A stretch of DNA of 64,000 nt from Cribrihabitans marinus. GTDB lineage: Bacteria > Pseudomonadota > Alphaproteobacteria > Rhodobacterales > Rhodobacteraceae. The translations under genes and the position numbers were made by a program. The notes beneath the pieces are model-generated. The model worked only from the letters and a program-made list of their open reading frames with translations, was not told where the DNA came from and searched no databases. The first letter of the stretch is position 1; each line of letters opens with the position of its first letter. Shown here piece after piece: positions 52,039 to 64,000 of this stretch. The stretch covers positions 96,472-160,471 of the forward strand of contig NZ_FNYD01000011.1 in NCBI RefSeq assembly GCF_900109035.1, read 5' to 3'.

Positions 52039-52087
52039 TTCTCGGGGGCCCGTCGACACGGGCGACCGGGCCGTGAAGGGACACCAC

Positions 52088-53074
52088 ATGGCACATGACA
52101 TCCGGATCGTGACCGAGGCCGACCTGCGGGCCGCCGTCGCCCTGGACCTCGGCGTCGTCGATGTCATCGAACGCGCCTTTGCCGCGCTGGCCGCGGGCGG
52201 TGTCGTGATGCCGCCGATCCTGTCGATGGACCTGCCCGAGGCGAATGGCGAGGTCGACGTCAAGACCGCCTTCCTGCCCGGATTCGACGGGTTCGCGATC
52301 AAGGTCAGCCCCGGTTTCTTCGACAACCCCGCAATCGGGCTGCCGTCACTGAACGGGCTGATGATCCTGTTCTCGGCGACGACTGGCCTGGTCAAGGCGC
52401 TGTATCTCGACAACGGCTATCTGACCGACCTGCGCACCGCCGCCGCCGGGGCCGTGGCCGCGCGTCATCTGGCGCCGGAGCAGGTCGAGACCGCGGGCGT
52501 GATCGGCACCGGCGTCCAGGCCCGTCTGCAGATGCGGGCGGCTTATCTGGTGCGCCCGTTCCGGCGGCTGCTGGTGCATGGCCGCGATCCGGGCAAGGCC
52601 GCCGCCTGCGCCGCCGAGCTGGGCCAGGCGCTGGATGTCGAGGCCGAGGTGACGACGGACCCCGCCGGTCTCGTGGCGCAGAGCCAGCTGGTCGTCACCA
52701 CGACCCCGGCCCGCGAACCGGTCCTGCGGGCCGAATGGCTGCATCCGGGGCTGCATGTCACCGCGATGGGATCCGATCAGCCCGGCAAGACCGAGATCGA
52801 CCCCGCCGCCCTGATTGCCGCCGACGCCTATGTCTGCGACCGTGTCAGTCAATGCGAGACCAATGGAGAGCTCGAGGCGGCGCTGGCGGCCGGGTTGTGG
52901 GATCGCGACACGCCGCCCGAGTTGGGCGCGGTGATCGCCGGCACCCGGCCCGGCAGAACCGCGCCGGACGACGTGACCATCTGCGACCTGACCGGCACCG
53001 GTGCGCAGGACACCGCCATCGCCAGCCATGTCTTTGCCAGCCACCCCGAGGCCGGCACCCTCATTCGCGCCTGA
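52088..53074 (+). CDS. Ornithine cyclodeaminase/mu-crystallin family protein, EutC-like
   Basis: 328-aa NAD(P)-binding protein. VMPPILSMDLPEANGEVDVKTAFLPGFDGFAIKVSPGFFDNP and LYLDNGYLTDLRTAAAGAVAARHLAP form the substrate side. GVIGTGVQARLQMRAAYLV (about 136-154) is the dinucleotide loop, and HVTAMGSDQPGKTEIDP lies further on. These match EutC of (hydroxy)ectoine utilisation clusters better than ornithine cyclodeaminase. The ATG at 52088 follows GAAGGG; a GTG five codons earlier is an alternative. EutA and EutB, its usual partners, are absent. First gene of the forward arm, 27 bp before the aminotransferase. Confidence 0.83.
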   Translation: MAHDIRIVTEADLRAAVALDLGVVDVIERAFAALAAGGVVMPPILSMDLPEANGEVDVKTAFLPGFDGFAIKVSPGFFDNPAIGLPSLNGLMILFSATTGLVKALYLDNGYLTDLRTAAAGAVAARHLAPEQVETAGVIGTGVQARLQMRAAYLVRPFRRLLVHGRDPGKAAACAAELGQALDVEAEVTTDPAGLVAQSQLVVTTTPAREPVLRAEWLHPGLHVTAMGSDQPGKTEIDPAALIAADAYVCDRVSQCETNGELEAALAAGLWDRDTPPELGAVIAGTRPGRTAPDDVTICDLTGTGAQDTAIASHVFASHPEAGTLIRA

Positions 53075-53101
53075 CCGCGCCACCGACCGAAAGGAACCGA
53101 A

Positions 53102-54475
53102 ATGCTCAGAAACGACCAGCTTGACCAGTGGGACCGCGACACGTTCTTTCACCCCTCGACCCATCTGGGCCAATTCGCCCGCGGCGAAGCACCCAACCGG
53201 GTCATCCGCACCGCCAGCGGCGTGTTCATCGAGGATCGCGACGGCAACCGCCTGCTGGACGCCTTTGCCGGGCTCTATTGCGTGAATGCGGGCTACGGGC
53301 GGCAGGAGATCGCCGAGGCGATTGCCGAACAGGCGCGCGAGCTGGCCTATTACCACGCCTATGTGGGTCACGGCACCGAGGCGTCGATCACCCTGGCAAA
53401 AATGATCCTCGATCGCGCGCCCACGGGCATGTCCAAGGTCTATTTCGGGCTTGGCGGGTCGGATGCCAACGAGACGAACGTCAAGCTGGTCTGGTATTAC
53501 AACAACGTCCTCGGACGGCCCGAGAAGAAAAAGATCATCAGCCGCTGGCGCGGCTATCACGGCTCGGGGCTGATCACCGGGTCGCTGACCGGGCTGGAGC
53601 TGTTTCACAAGAAATTCGACCTGCCCGTCGAGCAGGTGATCCATACCGAGGCGCCCTATTACTTCCGCCGCGAGGATCCGAACCAGAGCGAGGACCAGTT
53701 CGTCGCGCATTGCGTGGCCGAGCTTGAGGCGCTGATCGCGCGCGAGGGCGCCGACACCATCGCGGCCTTCATCGGCGAGCCGGTGCTGGGCACAGGCGGC
53801 ATCGTGCCACCGCCCGAAGGCTACTGGGCCGCGATCCAGGATGTTCTGCGCAAGCACGACATCCTGCTGATCGCCGACGAGGTGGTCACCGGATTCGGCC
53901 GGCTGGGCAGCATGTTCGGGTCGGATCACTACGGGTTAGAGCCTGATCTGATCACCATCGCCAAGGGGCTGACCAGTGCCTATGCGCCGCTTTCGGGGTC
54001 GATCGTCGGTGACAGGATGTGGAAGGTGCTGGAACAGGGCACCGACGAGAACGGCCCCATAGGGCACGGCTGGACCTACTCCGCTCACCCGATCGGCGCG
54101 GCGGCGGGCATCGCGAACCTGCAGCTGATCGACGATCTGAACCTGATGTCAAACGCGGGCGAGGTCGGCGCCTATCTGAACCGGTCGATGGCCGAGGCGC
54201 TGGGCGACCATCCCAATGTGGGCGATGTGCGCGGCGAGGGGATGCTCTGTGCCGTCGAGTTCGTCAAGGATCGCGACAGCCGCACATTCTTCGACGCAGC
54301 CGACAAGATCGGGCCAAGCGTCGCCGCGAAATTGCTGGAACAGGACAAGGTGATCGCCCGGGCGATGCCGCAGGGCGACATTCTGGGCTTTGCGCCGCCC
54401 TTCTGCCTCAGCCGCGATGAGGCCGATACCGTGGTCGCCGCCACAAGGCGGGCGGTGGAAACCGTGCTGGGCTGA
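53102..54475 (+). CDS. Class III PLP-dependent aminotransferase, DoeD-like
   Basis: 457 aa. [28 protein letters not shown] and [26 protein letters not shown] form the N-terminal part. [21 protein letters not shown] precedes the PLP lysine in [16 protein letters not shown] (K288), and [14 protein letters not shown] is conserved. In ectoine breakdown, DoeD transfers the amino group of 2,4-diaminobutyrate to give aspartate semialdehyde. The gene's neighbours support that reading, but omega-amino acid:pyruvate and putrescine aminotransferases look similar. Followed by a strong terminator. Confidence 0.86.
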   Translation: MLRNDQLDQWDRDTFFHPSTHLGQFARGEAPNRVIRTASGVFIEDRDGNRLLDAFAGLYCVNAGYGRQEIAEAIAEQARELAYYHAYVGHGTEASITLAKMILDRAPTGMSKVYFGLGGSDANETNVKLVWYYNNVLGRPEKKKIISRWRGYHGSGLITGSLTGLELFHKKFDLPVEQVIHTEAPYYFRREDPNQSEDQFVAHCVAELEALIAREGADTIAAFIGEPVLGTGGIVPPPEGYWAAIQDVLRKHDILLIADEVVTGFGRLGSMFGSDHYGLEPDLITIAKGLTSAYAPLSGSIVGDRMWKVLEQGTDENGPIGHGWTYSAHPIGAAAGIANLQLIDDLNLMSNAGEVGAYLNRSMAEALGDHPNVGDVRGEGMLCAVEFVKDRDSRTFFDAADKIGPSVAAKLLEQDKVIARAMPQGDILGFAPPFCLSRDEADTVVAATRRAVETVLG

Positions 54476-54486
54476 CAGACCCGCAT

Positions 54487-54511
54487 CCCCCGCAGGACGA
54501 TCCTGCGGGGG
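54487..54511. terminator. Bidirectional hairpin terminator between the aminotransferase gene and gltB
   Basis: CCCCCGCAGGA-CGA-TCCTGCGGGGG: a perfect 11-bp stem with a three-base loop, between two convergent genes. It starts 11 bases after the aminotransferase stop and ends 19 bases before the gltB stop. Confidence 0.8.
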
Positions 54512-54530
54512 CGTTCCCTGTCGCGGCGGT

Positions 54531-59063
<4,533 letters not shown>

Positions 59064-59067
59064 TGGC

Positions 59068-59493
59068 TCAGACCTCCTCGTCCACGTGCGGATGAACCGC
59101 CTCATATTCTTCCTTGCCGACGCGCGCGTGATCGCCCGCCAGCGCAAATCCGTCCGGCGCGCAATCGGCATAGACCACCCGGGTCAACCTTGCGCCGGCG
59201 GCGTCGTCGAACAGGCCGGGCATGAATTCCCAGAAACCCGTTTCCGGCCCGTCGGTGTTGCGAAACCACAGGGCCGATCCGCAATTGTCGCACCAGGCCC
59301 GTTCCGCGAACCAGGACGACTGGTAGGTCTTGACCGGTCCGGTCACACTCACCCCGTCTTCCGGCGCGTCGATGCCCATCTGCACGCTGCCGCTCCACCT
59401 TGTGCACATGTCGCAGTGACAGGCGGATATCTCGTCCGACAGGCCCGTCACCCGCACCGTGACCGCGCCGCACAGGCACCGGCCCTCGGTCAT
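59068..59493 (-). CDS. GFA-family zinc protein (first of two)
   Basis: 141 aa, Mss4-like fold named after glutathione-dependent formaldehyde-activating enzyme. Zinc ligands are visible in CLCGAVTV, ACHCDMCTRWSG and WCDNCGSALW. It lies four bases before gltB and overlaps the other GFA gene by ATGA, so it is made with glutamate synthase. No catalytic function can be assigned; most family members are of unknown role. About 40% of the positions match its neighbour by eye, indicating a tandem duplication. Confidence 0.85.
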   Translation of the reverse strand: MTEGRCLCGAVTVRVTGLSDEISACHCDMCTRWSGSVQMGIDAPEDGVSVTGPVKTYQSSWFAERAWCDNCGSALWFRNTDGPETGFWEFMPGLFDDAAGARLTRVVYADCAPDGFALAGDHARVGKEEYEAVHPHVDEEV

Positions 59494-59930
59494 GTCGCCT
59501 CCTCGGCGCCGCCCGCATCGGCGAACATCGCCATGATCTCGGCCTCGGTCATCTGCTTGGTCTCGCCCGCAAAGGCGTAACCTTCCGGCTTGCGGTCGAT
59601 GAACACCTCATAGGCCAGCCGCCCCTCGGCGGCGTCCTCGAACAGACCCGCCGACATATGCGTCTCGCCACTGTGCTTGCCCGGCGCGGTCACCCGATAC
59701 CACAGGGCCGAGCCGCAATCGGCGCAGAATGCCCGCTCGGCCCAGTCCGACGAGGCAAAGGTCTTGACCGGCCCCAGCGCGGCATATCCCGGCTGCACCA
59801 TCAGACCCAGCAGACCGGCGCCGGTCCAGCGGCGGCACATGGCGCAATGGCACACGGCCAGCTTGTCGTTGACCGGGGTCGCGGTGACCGTCACCGCGCC
59901 GCACATGCACTGACCCTTGTGTTCGCTCAT
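59490..59930 (-). CDS. GFA-family zinc protein (second of two)
   Basis: 146 aa. CMCGAVTVTA, VCHCAMCRRWTG and FCADCGSALW supply the cysteine ligands. Its layout is like that of the adjacent gene (GPVKTFASSDWAERAF against GPVKTYQSSWFAERAW), so the two are tandem paralogues. The ATG at 59930 was chosen; an upstream extension overlaps the end of gltD. Sits 43 bp after gltD. Function unknown. Confidence 0.85.
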   Translation of the reverse strand: MSEHKGQCMCGAVTVTATPVNDKLAVCHCAMCRRWTGAGLLGLMVQPGYAALGPVKTFASSDWAERAFCADCGSALWYRVTAPGKHSGETHMSAGLFEDAAEGRLAYEVFIDRKPEGYAFAGETKQMTEAEIMAMFADAGGAEEAT

Positions 59931-59973
59931 TGCTCTGATCCCTTGGCTGGCCGGGTCGCGTCCGCCGGCACGT

Positions 59974-61407
59974 TCACTCCGCCGCGACGGCCATCGGCGC
60001 GTCGAACCGCTCCAGGATGGCCTGGGCACAGTCGCGCCCGTCGCGGATCGCCCAGACAACCAGGCTGGCGCCCCGCACGATGTCGCCGATGGCATAGACA
60101 CCGTCCATCTCGGTGGCGCCGGTCTGGAACTGGGCCTTCACCGTGCCCCAACGCGTCACCGGCAGCTCGGGCTGGCCGAACAGCGTCGGCAGGTCCTCGG
60201 GTTCGAATCCCAGCGCCTTGATCACCAGGTCGGCCTCTTCGACATAGTCGGCGCCCTCGATGACCTCGGGCATCTGCCGCCCGCTGGCGTCGGGCTGACC
60301 CAGACGCATCTTGTGCACCATTACGCCATTGACCCGGTCCTCGCCGGTGAACCCCTTGGGCGCGCTCAGCCATTCGAAGACGACGCCTTCCTCCTCGGCA
60401 TTGGCGACCTCGCGCTGCGAGCCGGGCATGTTGGCGCGGTCGCGGCGATAGAGGCATTTCACGCTGGTCGCGCCCTGCCGGATAGCGGTGCGGACGCAAT
60501 CCATCGCAGTGTCGCCGCCGCCGATCACGACCACGCGCTTGCCCTCGGCATTCAGGCGGCCGCTGTCGAATTCCTCGACCGCATCGCCGAAGCTCTTGCG
60601 GTTGGACGCAGTGAGATAGTCGATGGCCCGTTCGATCCCGTCCAGCCCGACACCCGGCATGGCCAGGTCGCGCGACTTGTAGACGCCGGTGGCGACGATC
60701 ACCGCGTCATGCTCGGCGTGGATGGCGGCGAAGATGTCGGCATCCACGTCGCAATCCTGCACGAACTCGACGCCCGATTGCTCAAGCTGCTCGACCCGGC
60801 GCATGACCACGTCCTTTTCGAGCTTGAAGCCGGGAATGCCATAGGTCAGCAGCCCGCCCGCCCTGTCATAGCGGTCATAGACCGTGACCTTGATGCCCGC
60901 GCGGCGCAGCATGTCCGCCGCCGCCAGCCCGCCCGGCCCGGCGCCGATGATGCCGACGCTTTCGTCGCGCTCCTGCGCCGGCGCGGCCGGCTTGACCCAG
61001 CCGTTTTCCCAGGCCGTGTCGGTGATGTATTTCTCGACCGCGCCGATGGTGACGGTGCCGTGGCCGGATTGCTCGATCACGCAGTTCCCCTCGCACAGGC
61101 GGTCCTGCGGGCAGATCCGGCCGCAGATCTCGGGGAAGGTATTGGTGGCCTGGCTCAGCTCATACGCCTCCTCCAGCCGGCCGGACGCGGTCAGGCGCAG
61201 CCAGTCGGGGATGTTGTTGTGCAGCGGGCAATGCGTCTGGCAATAGGGCACGCCGCATTGCGAACAACGGCTGGCCTGCTCCTCGGCCTTGGCCTTGGCG
61301 TATTCGGCATAGATCTCGTGAAAATCTTCCTTGCGCAGACTGGCATCCCGCTTTTCGGGCATGGTCCGCTCGATCTGCACGAATTTCAGCATCGGTTGCT
61401 TGGCCAC
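59974..61407 (-). CDS. gltD: Glutamate synthase (NADPH) small subunit
   Basis: 477 aa. Two cysteine clusters (SRCSQCGVPYCQTHCP and CGRICPQDRLCEGNC) bind the N-terminal iron-sulfur centres. VGIIGAGPGGLAAADMLRRAG (about 148-168) binds FAD, VVVIGGGDTAMDCVRTAIRQGA binds NADPH, and GVYAIGDIVRGASLVVWAIRDGR closes the FAD site. It passes NADPH electrons to GltB. GTG start after GGAG. It leads the operon, the reverse of the usual gltB-gltD order, with two GFA genes between the subunits. Confidence 0.96.
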   Translation of the reverse strand: MAKQPMLKFVQIERTMPEKRDASLRKEDFHEIYAEYAKAKAEEQASRCSQCGVPYCQTHCPLHNNIPDWLRLTASGRLEEAYELSQATNTFPEICGRICPQDRLCEGNCVIEQSGHGTVTIGAVEKYITDTAWENGWVKPAAPAQERDESVGIIGAGPGGLAAADMLRRAGIKVTVYDRYDRAGGLLTYGIPGFKLEKDVVMRRVEQLEQSGVEFVQDCDVDADIFAAIHAEHDAVIVATGVYKSRDLAMPGVGLDGIERAIDYLTASNRKSFGDAVEEFDSGRLNAEGKRVVVIGGGDTAMDCVRTAIRQGATSVKCLYRRDRANMPGSQREVANAEEEGVVFEWLSAPKGFTGEDRVNGVMVHKMRLGQPDASGRQMPEVIEGADYVEEADLVIKALGFEPEDLPTLFGQPELPVTRWGTVKAQFQTGATEMDGVYAIGDIVRGASLVVWAIRDGRDCAQAILERFDAPMAVAAE

Positions 61408-61645
61408 AGGTCAGTCTCCGTGAAACTTGTCGGTCCGGCCTCTCTAGCGGAGGTTGATCCGGATTAAAAGTCAGAACAACTTACCTATTAACAAGTTTCG
61501 ATGGTCCGGATTCAAAGGAATTTCGCGTTCAGGGGCATTTTTAGGTCCGCTTCGGTCTTAACTCGTCCCTTCCCATTTCCGGCAGGCCACGTATACCACG
61601 ACTCAACCGAAAACACCCCGTTCCAAAGGCCGAGCAGCCGCCGAT

Positions 61646-62449
61646 ATGACCCTGTTCAACCTGATCCTCGTGGCCCTGATCCAGGGCGTCACCGAGTTTC
61701 TACCGGTTTCCTCCTCCGGCCACCTGATCCTGTTGCCCGGCCTGACCGGGATGCAGGACCAGGGCCAGTTCATCGACGTCGCCGTGCATGTCGGCACGCT
61801 TGGGGCGGTGGTCCTGTATTTCTGGCCGGATGTGCGAATGGGCCTCGCCGGGCTGCCCCGCGCCTTGACCGGGCGGCTGGACACGCCGGGCGCGCGGCTG
61901 GCGATGGGGCTGATCGTGGCGACCATTCCCACGGTGATCGCGGGCGCCGTGCTGCATTTCACCGGGCTGAGCGACGCGCTGCGTTCGGTCGCGGTGATCG
62001 GCTGGACGATGCTGATCTTCGGGCTTGTCCTCTACTGGTGCGACCAGCGCGGGGCCCGGACCAGGACCGCCAGCGACTGGACGCTGCGTGACGCGCTTGT
62101 GATGGGGCTGTGGCAGGCGGTGTCGCTGATCCCCGGCACCTCGCGCTCGGGCATCACAATCTCGGGCGCGCGGAACCTGGGCTATAGCCGCGAAGAAAGC
62201 GCCCGGCTGGCCATGCTGATGTCGATTCCCACGATCATCGCGTCAGGCGTGCTGCTGGGGGCCGAGGTCGCCGTGAACGCCGATGCGCAGGCCGCCCGCG
62301 ACGGCGCCATCGCGGCGGCGCTGGCCTTCGGCTCGGCGCTCCTGGCGCTCAGCCTGATGATGCGCCTGCTGCGCAGCGTCAGCTTCACGCCCTACGTGAT
62401 CTATCGGGTGATCCTGGGCCTTGTCCTGCTGGCCATCGCCTATGGCTGA
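61646..62449 (+). CDS. uppP: Undecaprenyl-diphosphatase
   Basis: 267-aa inner-membrane enzyme (also BacA) that recycles undecaprenyl diphosphate to the monophosphate carrier for cell-wall synthesis. The two active-site motifs are IQGVTEFLPVSSSGHLIL (12-29) and LIPGTSRSGITISGARNLGYSREESARLAMLMSIPTI (about 157-193). It has seven to eight membrane helices. It shares a 238-bp divergent region with gltD in which TCCGGATT occurs twice (61458 and 61505); I see no certain promoter. Its stop directly abuts the stop of the next, convergent gene. Confidence 0.95.
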   Translation: MTLFNLILVALIQGVTEFLPVSSSGHLILLPGLTGMQDQGQFIDVAVHVGTLGAVVLYFWPDVRMGLAGLPRALTGRLDTPGARLAMGLIVATIPTVIAGAVLHFTGLSDALRSVAVIGWTMLIFGLVLYWCDQRGARTRTASDWTLRDALVMGLWQAVSLIPGTSRSGITISGARNLGYSREESARLAMLMSIPTIIASGVLLGAEVAVNADAQAARDGAIAAALAFGSALLALSLMMRLLRSVSFTPYVIYRVILGLVLLAIAYG

Positions 62450-63433
62450 TCAGGCCCGCAGGTTGCGCGCCGACTCCTTGATCTCGTCATACTGGCCCGA
62501 GGGGCGGAACTTCCACAGGTAGTCGGGCAGGATCGAGTCCATGTCGGCCGGCTCGATCCCCAGATCGTCAAAGCCCTTGGCGCCATCGGAGACCACGTTG
62601 TCCCGCGCCAGGTTCTTCAGCTGGTCCCGGGTCAGGACCGGGTTGGTGAACAGCTGGAAGCTCACGAATTTCAGAGCGTCGAAGGCGCCCGCCATGATCC
62701 GCGCCACCCACATCGGCAGGCCGATCACGATCCGGCGGCGGTGAATGACCCCCAGCATCCGGTTCATCAACGCTCGGAAGCTGGCCACGTCCGGGCCGCC
62801 CAGCTCATAGATGCCGGGCTCGGCCTGTCCCAGCGCGGCCAGCTCGGCGGCCCGGGCCACGTCGTCGACATAGACCGGCTGGAACCGGGTGTCGGCACCC
62901 ACAACCGGCAGGAAGGGGCTGAGCCGCGTCATCGCCGCGAACCGGTTGAAGAACTGGTCCTCGGCGCCGAACACCACCGAGGGGCGCAGGATCACCGCGT
63001 CGGGCCGGTGTTCCAGCACGCCGGCCTCGCCCTGCGCCTTGGTGCGGGCATAGTCGCTCTCGGACTCGGCATCGGCGCCGATGGCCGAGATCTGCACGAT
63101 CCGTGCGATGCCGTGTTCCGCAGAGAGTCGCGCGATCCGCTCGGCCCCTTCGGCCTGCACCGCGTCGAACCCGTTCTTGCCGACCTCGTTCAGCACGCCG
63201 ACACAGTTGATCACGGCATCCGCACCGCGCATTGCCTGGGCGACCGAGGCATCGTCGCGGATGTTGCAGAACACCGGTTCGACCTGCCCGACCACGCCAT
63301 AGGGTTTGACATGCATCGCCTGGTTCGGCCGCCGCACCGCGACCCGGACACGCCAGCCCTGCTGCGCCATCCGCCGCGTCACGTAACGCCCGATGAAACC
63401 CGATCCGCCATAGATCGTAACCAGTTTGGACAT
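62450..63433 (-). CDS. NDUFA9-like SDR (complex I-associated NAD(P)-binding protein)
   Basis: 327 aa. VTIYGGSGFIGRYVTRRMAQQG (residues 5-26) is the Rossmann loop. ADAVINCVGVLNEVGKNGFDAV, IVQISAIGADAESESDYARTKAQGE and ILRPSVVFGAEDQFFNRF are typical of the atypical SDR group related to the mitochondrial complex I subunit NDUFA9, common in alphaproteobacteria. Whether it attaches to complex I here is unknown. The ATG was chosen because similarity starts there. Confidence 0.87.
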   Translation of the reverse strand: MSKLVTIYGGSGFIGRYVTRRMAQQGWRVRVAVRRPNQAMHVKPYGVVGQVEPVFCNIRDDASVAQAMRGADAVINCVGVLNEVGKNGFDAVQAEGAERIARLSAEHGIARIVQISAIGADAESESDYARTKAQGEAGVLEHRPDAVILRPSVVFGAEDQFFNRFAAMTRLSPFLPVVGADTRFQPVYVDDVARAAELAALGQAEPGIYELGGPDVASFRALMNRMLGVIHRRRIVIGLPMWVARIMAGAFDALKFVSFQLFTNPVLTRDQLKNLARDNVVSDGAKGFDDLGIEPADMDSILPDYLWKFRPSGQYDEIKESARNLRA

Positions 63434-63594
63434 GGTCCGGCTCCTGTTGCTTCGGCTGCTTTCCGATCTAGCCCCCATGCGCCCGGCGGACAAGGCGCAA
63501 TAACGCCGCGCGGGCCGGTATGCCCGCCCTGCAAACGGTCCAAAGCCCCGCCGCGCGGCGGAGAAAAAACTTGGCGGCAGGGCCAAATACTTGG

Positions 63595-63623
63595 TTGACG
63601 CCCTTCGCGCCGGGGCTTAAATG
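63595..63623 (+). promoter_or_regulatory. Sigma70 promoter of tRNA-Leu
   Basis: TTGACG (63595-63600), exactly 17 bases, then TAAATG (63618-63623). The predicted start at about 63630 lies nine bases before the mature tRNA. One of the clearest promoters in the window. Confidence 0.75.
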
Positions 63624-63638
63624 CCCCTCACGACACCT

Positions 63639-63725
63639 GCCCAGGTGGCGGAATTGGTAGACGCGCTAGCTTCAGGTGCTAGTGTCTGTATGGACGTGGA
63701 GGTTCGAGTCCTCTCCTGGGCACCA
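63639..63725 (+). tRNA. tRNA-Leu (anticodon CAG)
   Basis: Acceptor GCCCAGG pairs with CCTGGGC (63715-63721), followed by discriminator A and encoded CCA. D-arm GCGGAATTGGTAGACGC; anticodon stem CTAGC/GCTAG with loop TTCAGGT, anticodon CAG (reads CUG). The long variable arm is typical of leucine tRNAs. T-arm GGAGGTTCGAGTCCTCT. Length 87. Confidence 0.97.
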
Positions 63726-63983
63726 AATCCAAAAATTCATTTTTTTAAATATTCAATAAAGATACGTGGTTATGGGCTCTCCGTACCCACCCTAAAACCC
63801 AGAAATCTTAGTGTTCGCGGCCGAAAGTGAAGTTTGGAATTGGGTGTTGGTCATGCGACGCACTGGCCGCTTGCAGTTCTGCAACTGGTTGCAACCGAGT
63901 GGTGGACTAAGCTAATGGGATGAACTGCCTTCCCACCAACCCGCTGCTACCGTGGCGGGCATAGGTGGAGAGAGGAGCATCTG
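63726..63983. other. Lower-GC stretch after tRNA-Leu
   Basis: No gene is supported here. The first 100 bases are markedly AT-richer than the rest of the window, including TTTTTTTAAATATTC just after the CCA end. A 10-bp palindrome GGTTGCAACC lies at 63887-63896. Position next to a tRNA 3' end and the abrupt composition change are compatible with the edge of an inserted element. Confidence 0.45.
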
Positions 63984-64000
63984 ATGGACATCAAGGTTCT
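63984..64000 (+). CDS. First five codons of a gene cut by the window edge
   Basis: ATG GAC ATC AAG GTT, preceded by GAGAGGAG at a good distance for a ribosome site. Only MDIKV is visible, too little to identify the product. The setting (after a tRNA, in unusual DNA) makes a mobile-element gene such as a transposase conceivable, nothing more. Confidence 0.4.

Noticed and set aside
63548..63561. Palindrome CCGCCG-CG-CGGCGG upstream of the tRNA promoter as a terminator
   Set aside because: It lies in the upstream region of the divergent SDR gene and has no T-tract on either strand in the right place; such palindromes arise easily in very GC-rich DNA.

Overview
The window is chromosomal DNA from a GC-rich alphaproteobacterium, almost certainly a Rhodobacterales (Roseobacter-group/Paracoccaceae) species. 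The indications are the petP-petR regulator pair, a Rhodobacterales-type single flagellar locus with motE, fliL and CtrA-like boxes, an AMP nucleosidase/adenine deaminase pair, dense ATGA-overlap operons, and a short intergenic repeat of a kind I associate with this order. Nothing in it looks like phage or plasmid. The only hint of foreign DNA is the lower-GC stretch after the tRNA-Leu at the right edge.

Layout. 0-8.5 kb: end of cobO, ilvE, the petP-petR regulators, an isoprenoid operon (deacetylase-like protein, xseB, ispA, dxs), a nucleoside-sugar-epimerase-like SDR and a methyltransferase. 8.5-13.8 kb: a minus-strand CoA module (acyl-CoA dehydrogenase, NDP-forming acyl-CoA ligase, CaiD-like crotonase) divergent from a GlxA-type AraC regulator, which looks like carnitine or gamma-butyrobetaine-type acyl-CoA catabolism. 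13.8-23.4 kb: VOC protein, ade-amn purine salvage, HU, mtgA, a GST, queG, a hydantoinase/oxoprolinase and a secreted glutathione peroxidase.

23.4-48.8 kb: a continuous flagellar locus in five blocks: motB / flgE-flgK-flgL-flgI (+); fliF-fliH-fliN-fliP (-); fliL-(small membrane protein)-motE-motA-(719-aa secreted protein)-slt-flhA-fliR-flhB-(FliJ-like) (+); flgB-flgC-fliE-fliQ-flgF-flgG-flgA-flgH-fliL2 (-); fliI (+). It encodes the basal body, rod, rings, hook, export gate, export ATPase and stator, but not fliG, fliM, flgD, fliK, fliC or chemotaxis genes, which must lie elsewhere. Three of the block promoters carry TTAA/TTAG-N7-TTAA/TTAG sites resembling CtrA boxes.

48.8-54.5 kb: a divergent catabolic island controlled by an FCD-type GntR protein. 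It has a DoeA/EutD-like ectoine hydrolase and an M20 deacetylase on the minus strand, and a EutC-like ornithine-cyclodeaminase-family protein and a DoeD-like class III aminotransferase on the plus strand. The intergenic region between the two arms contains a perfect 20-bp palindrome and a second half-matching site, good candidates for the GntR operators. 54.5-61.4 kb: a glutamate synthase operon in the order gltD - two GFA-family zinc proteins - gltB. 61.6-64.0 kb: uppP, an NDUFA9-like SDR, tRNA-Leu(CAG) with a clear promoter, then a compositionally different tail with the first codons of another gene.

Other structure: six copies of a dispersed intergenic repeat (all outside the flagellar locus), two good hairpin terminators, and a 383-bp non-coding gap between the convergent flgI and fliP genes that holds two mutually exclusive hairpins.
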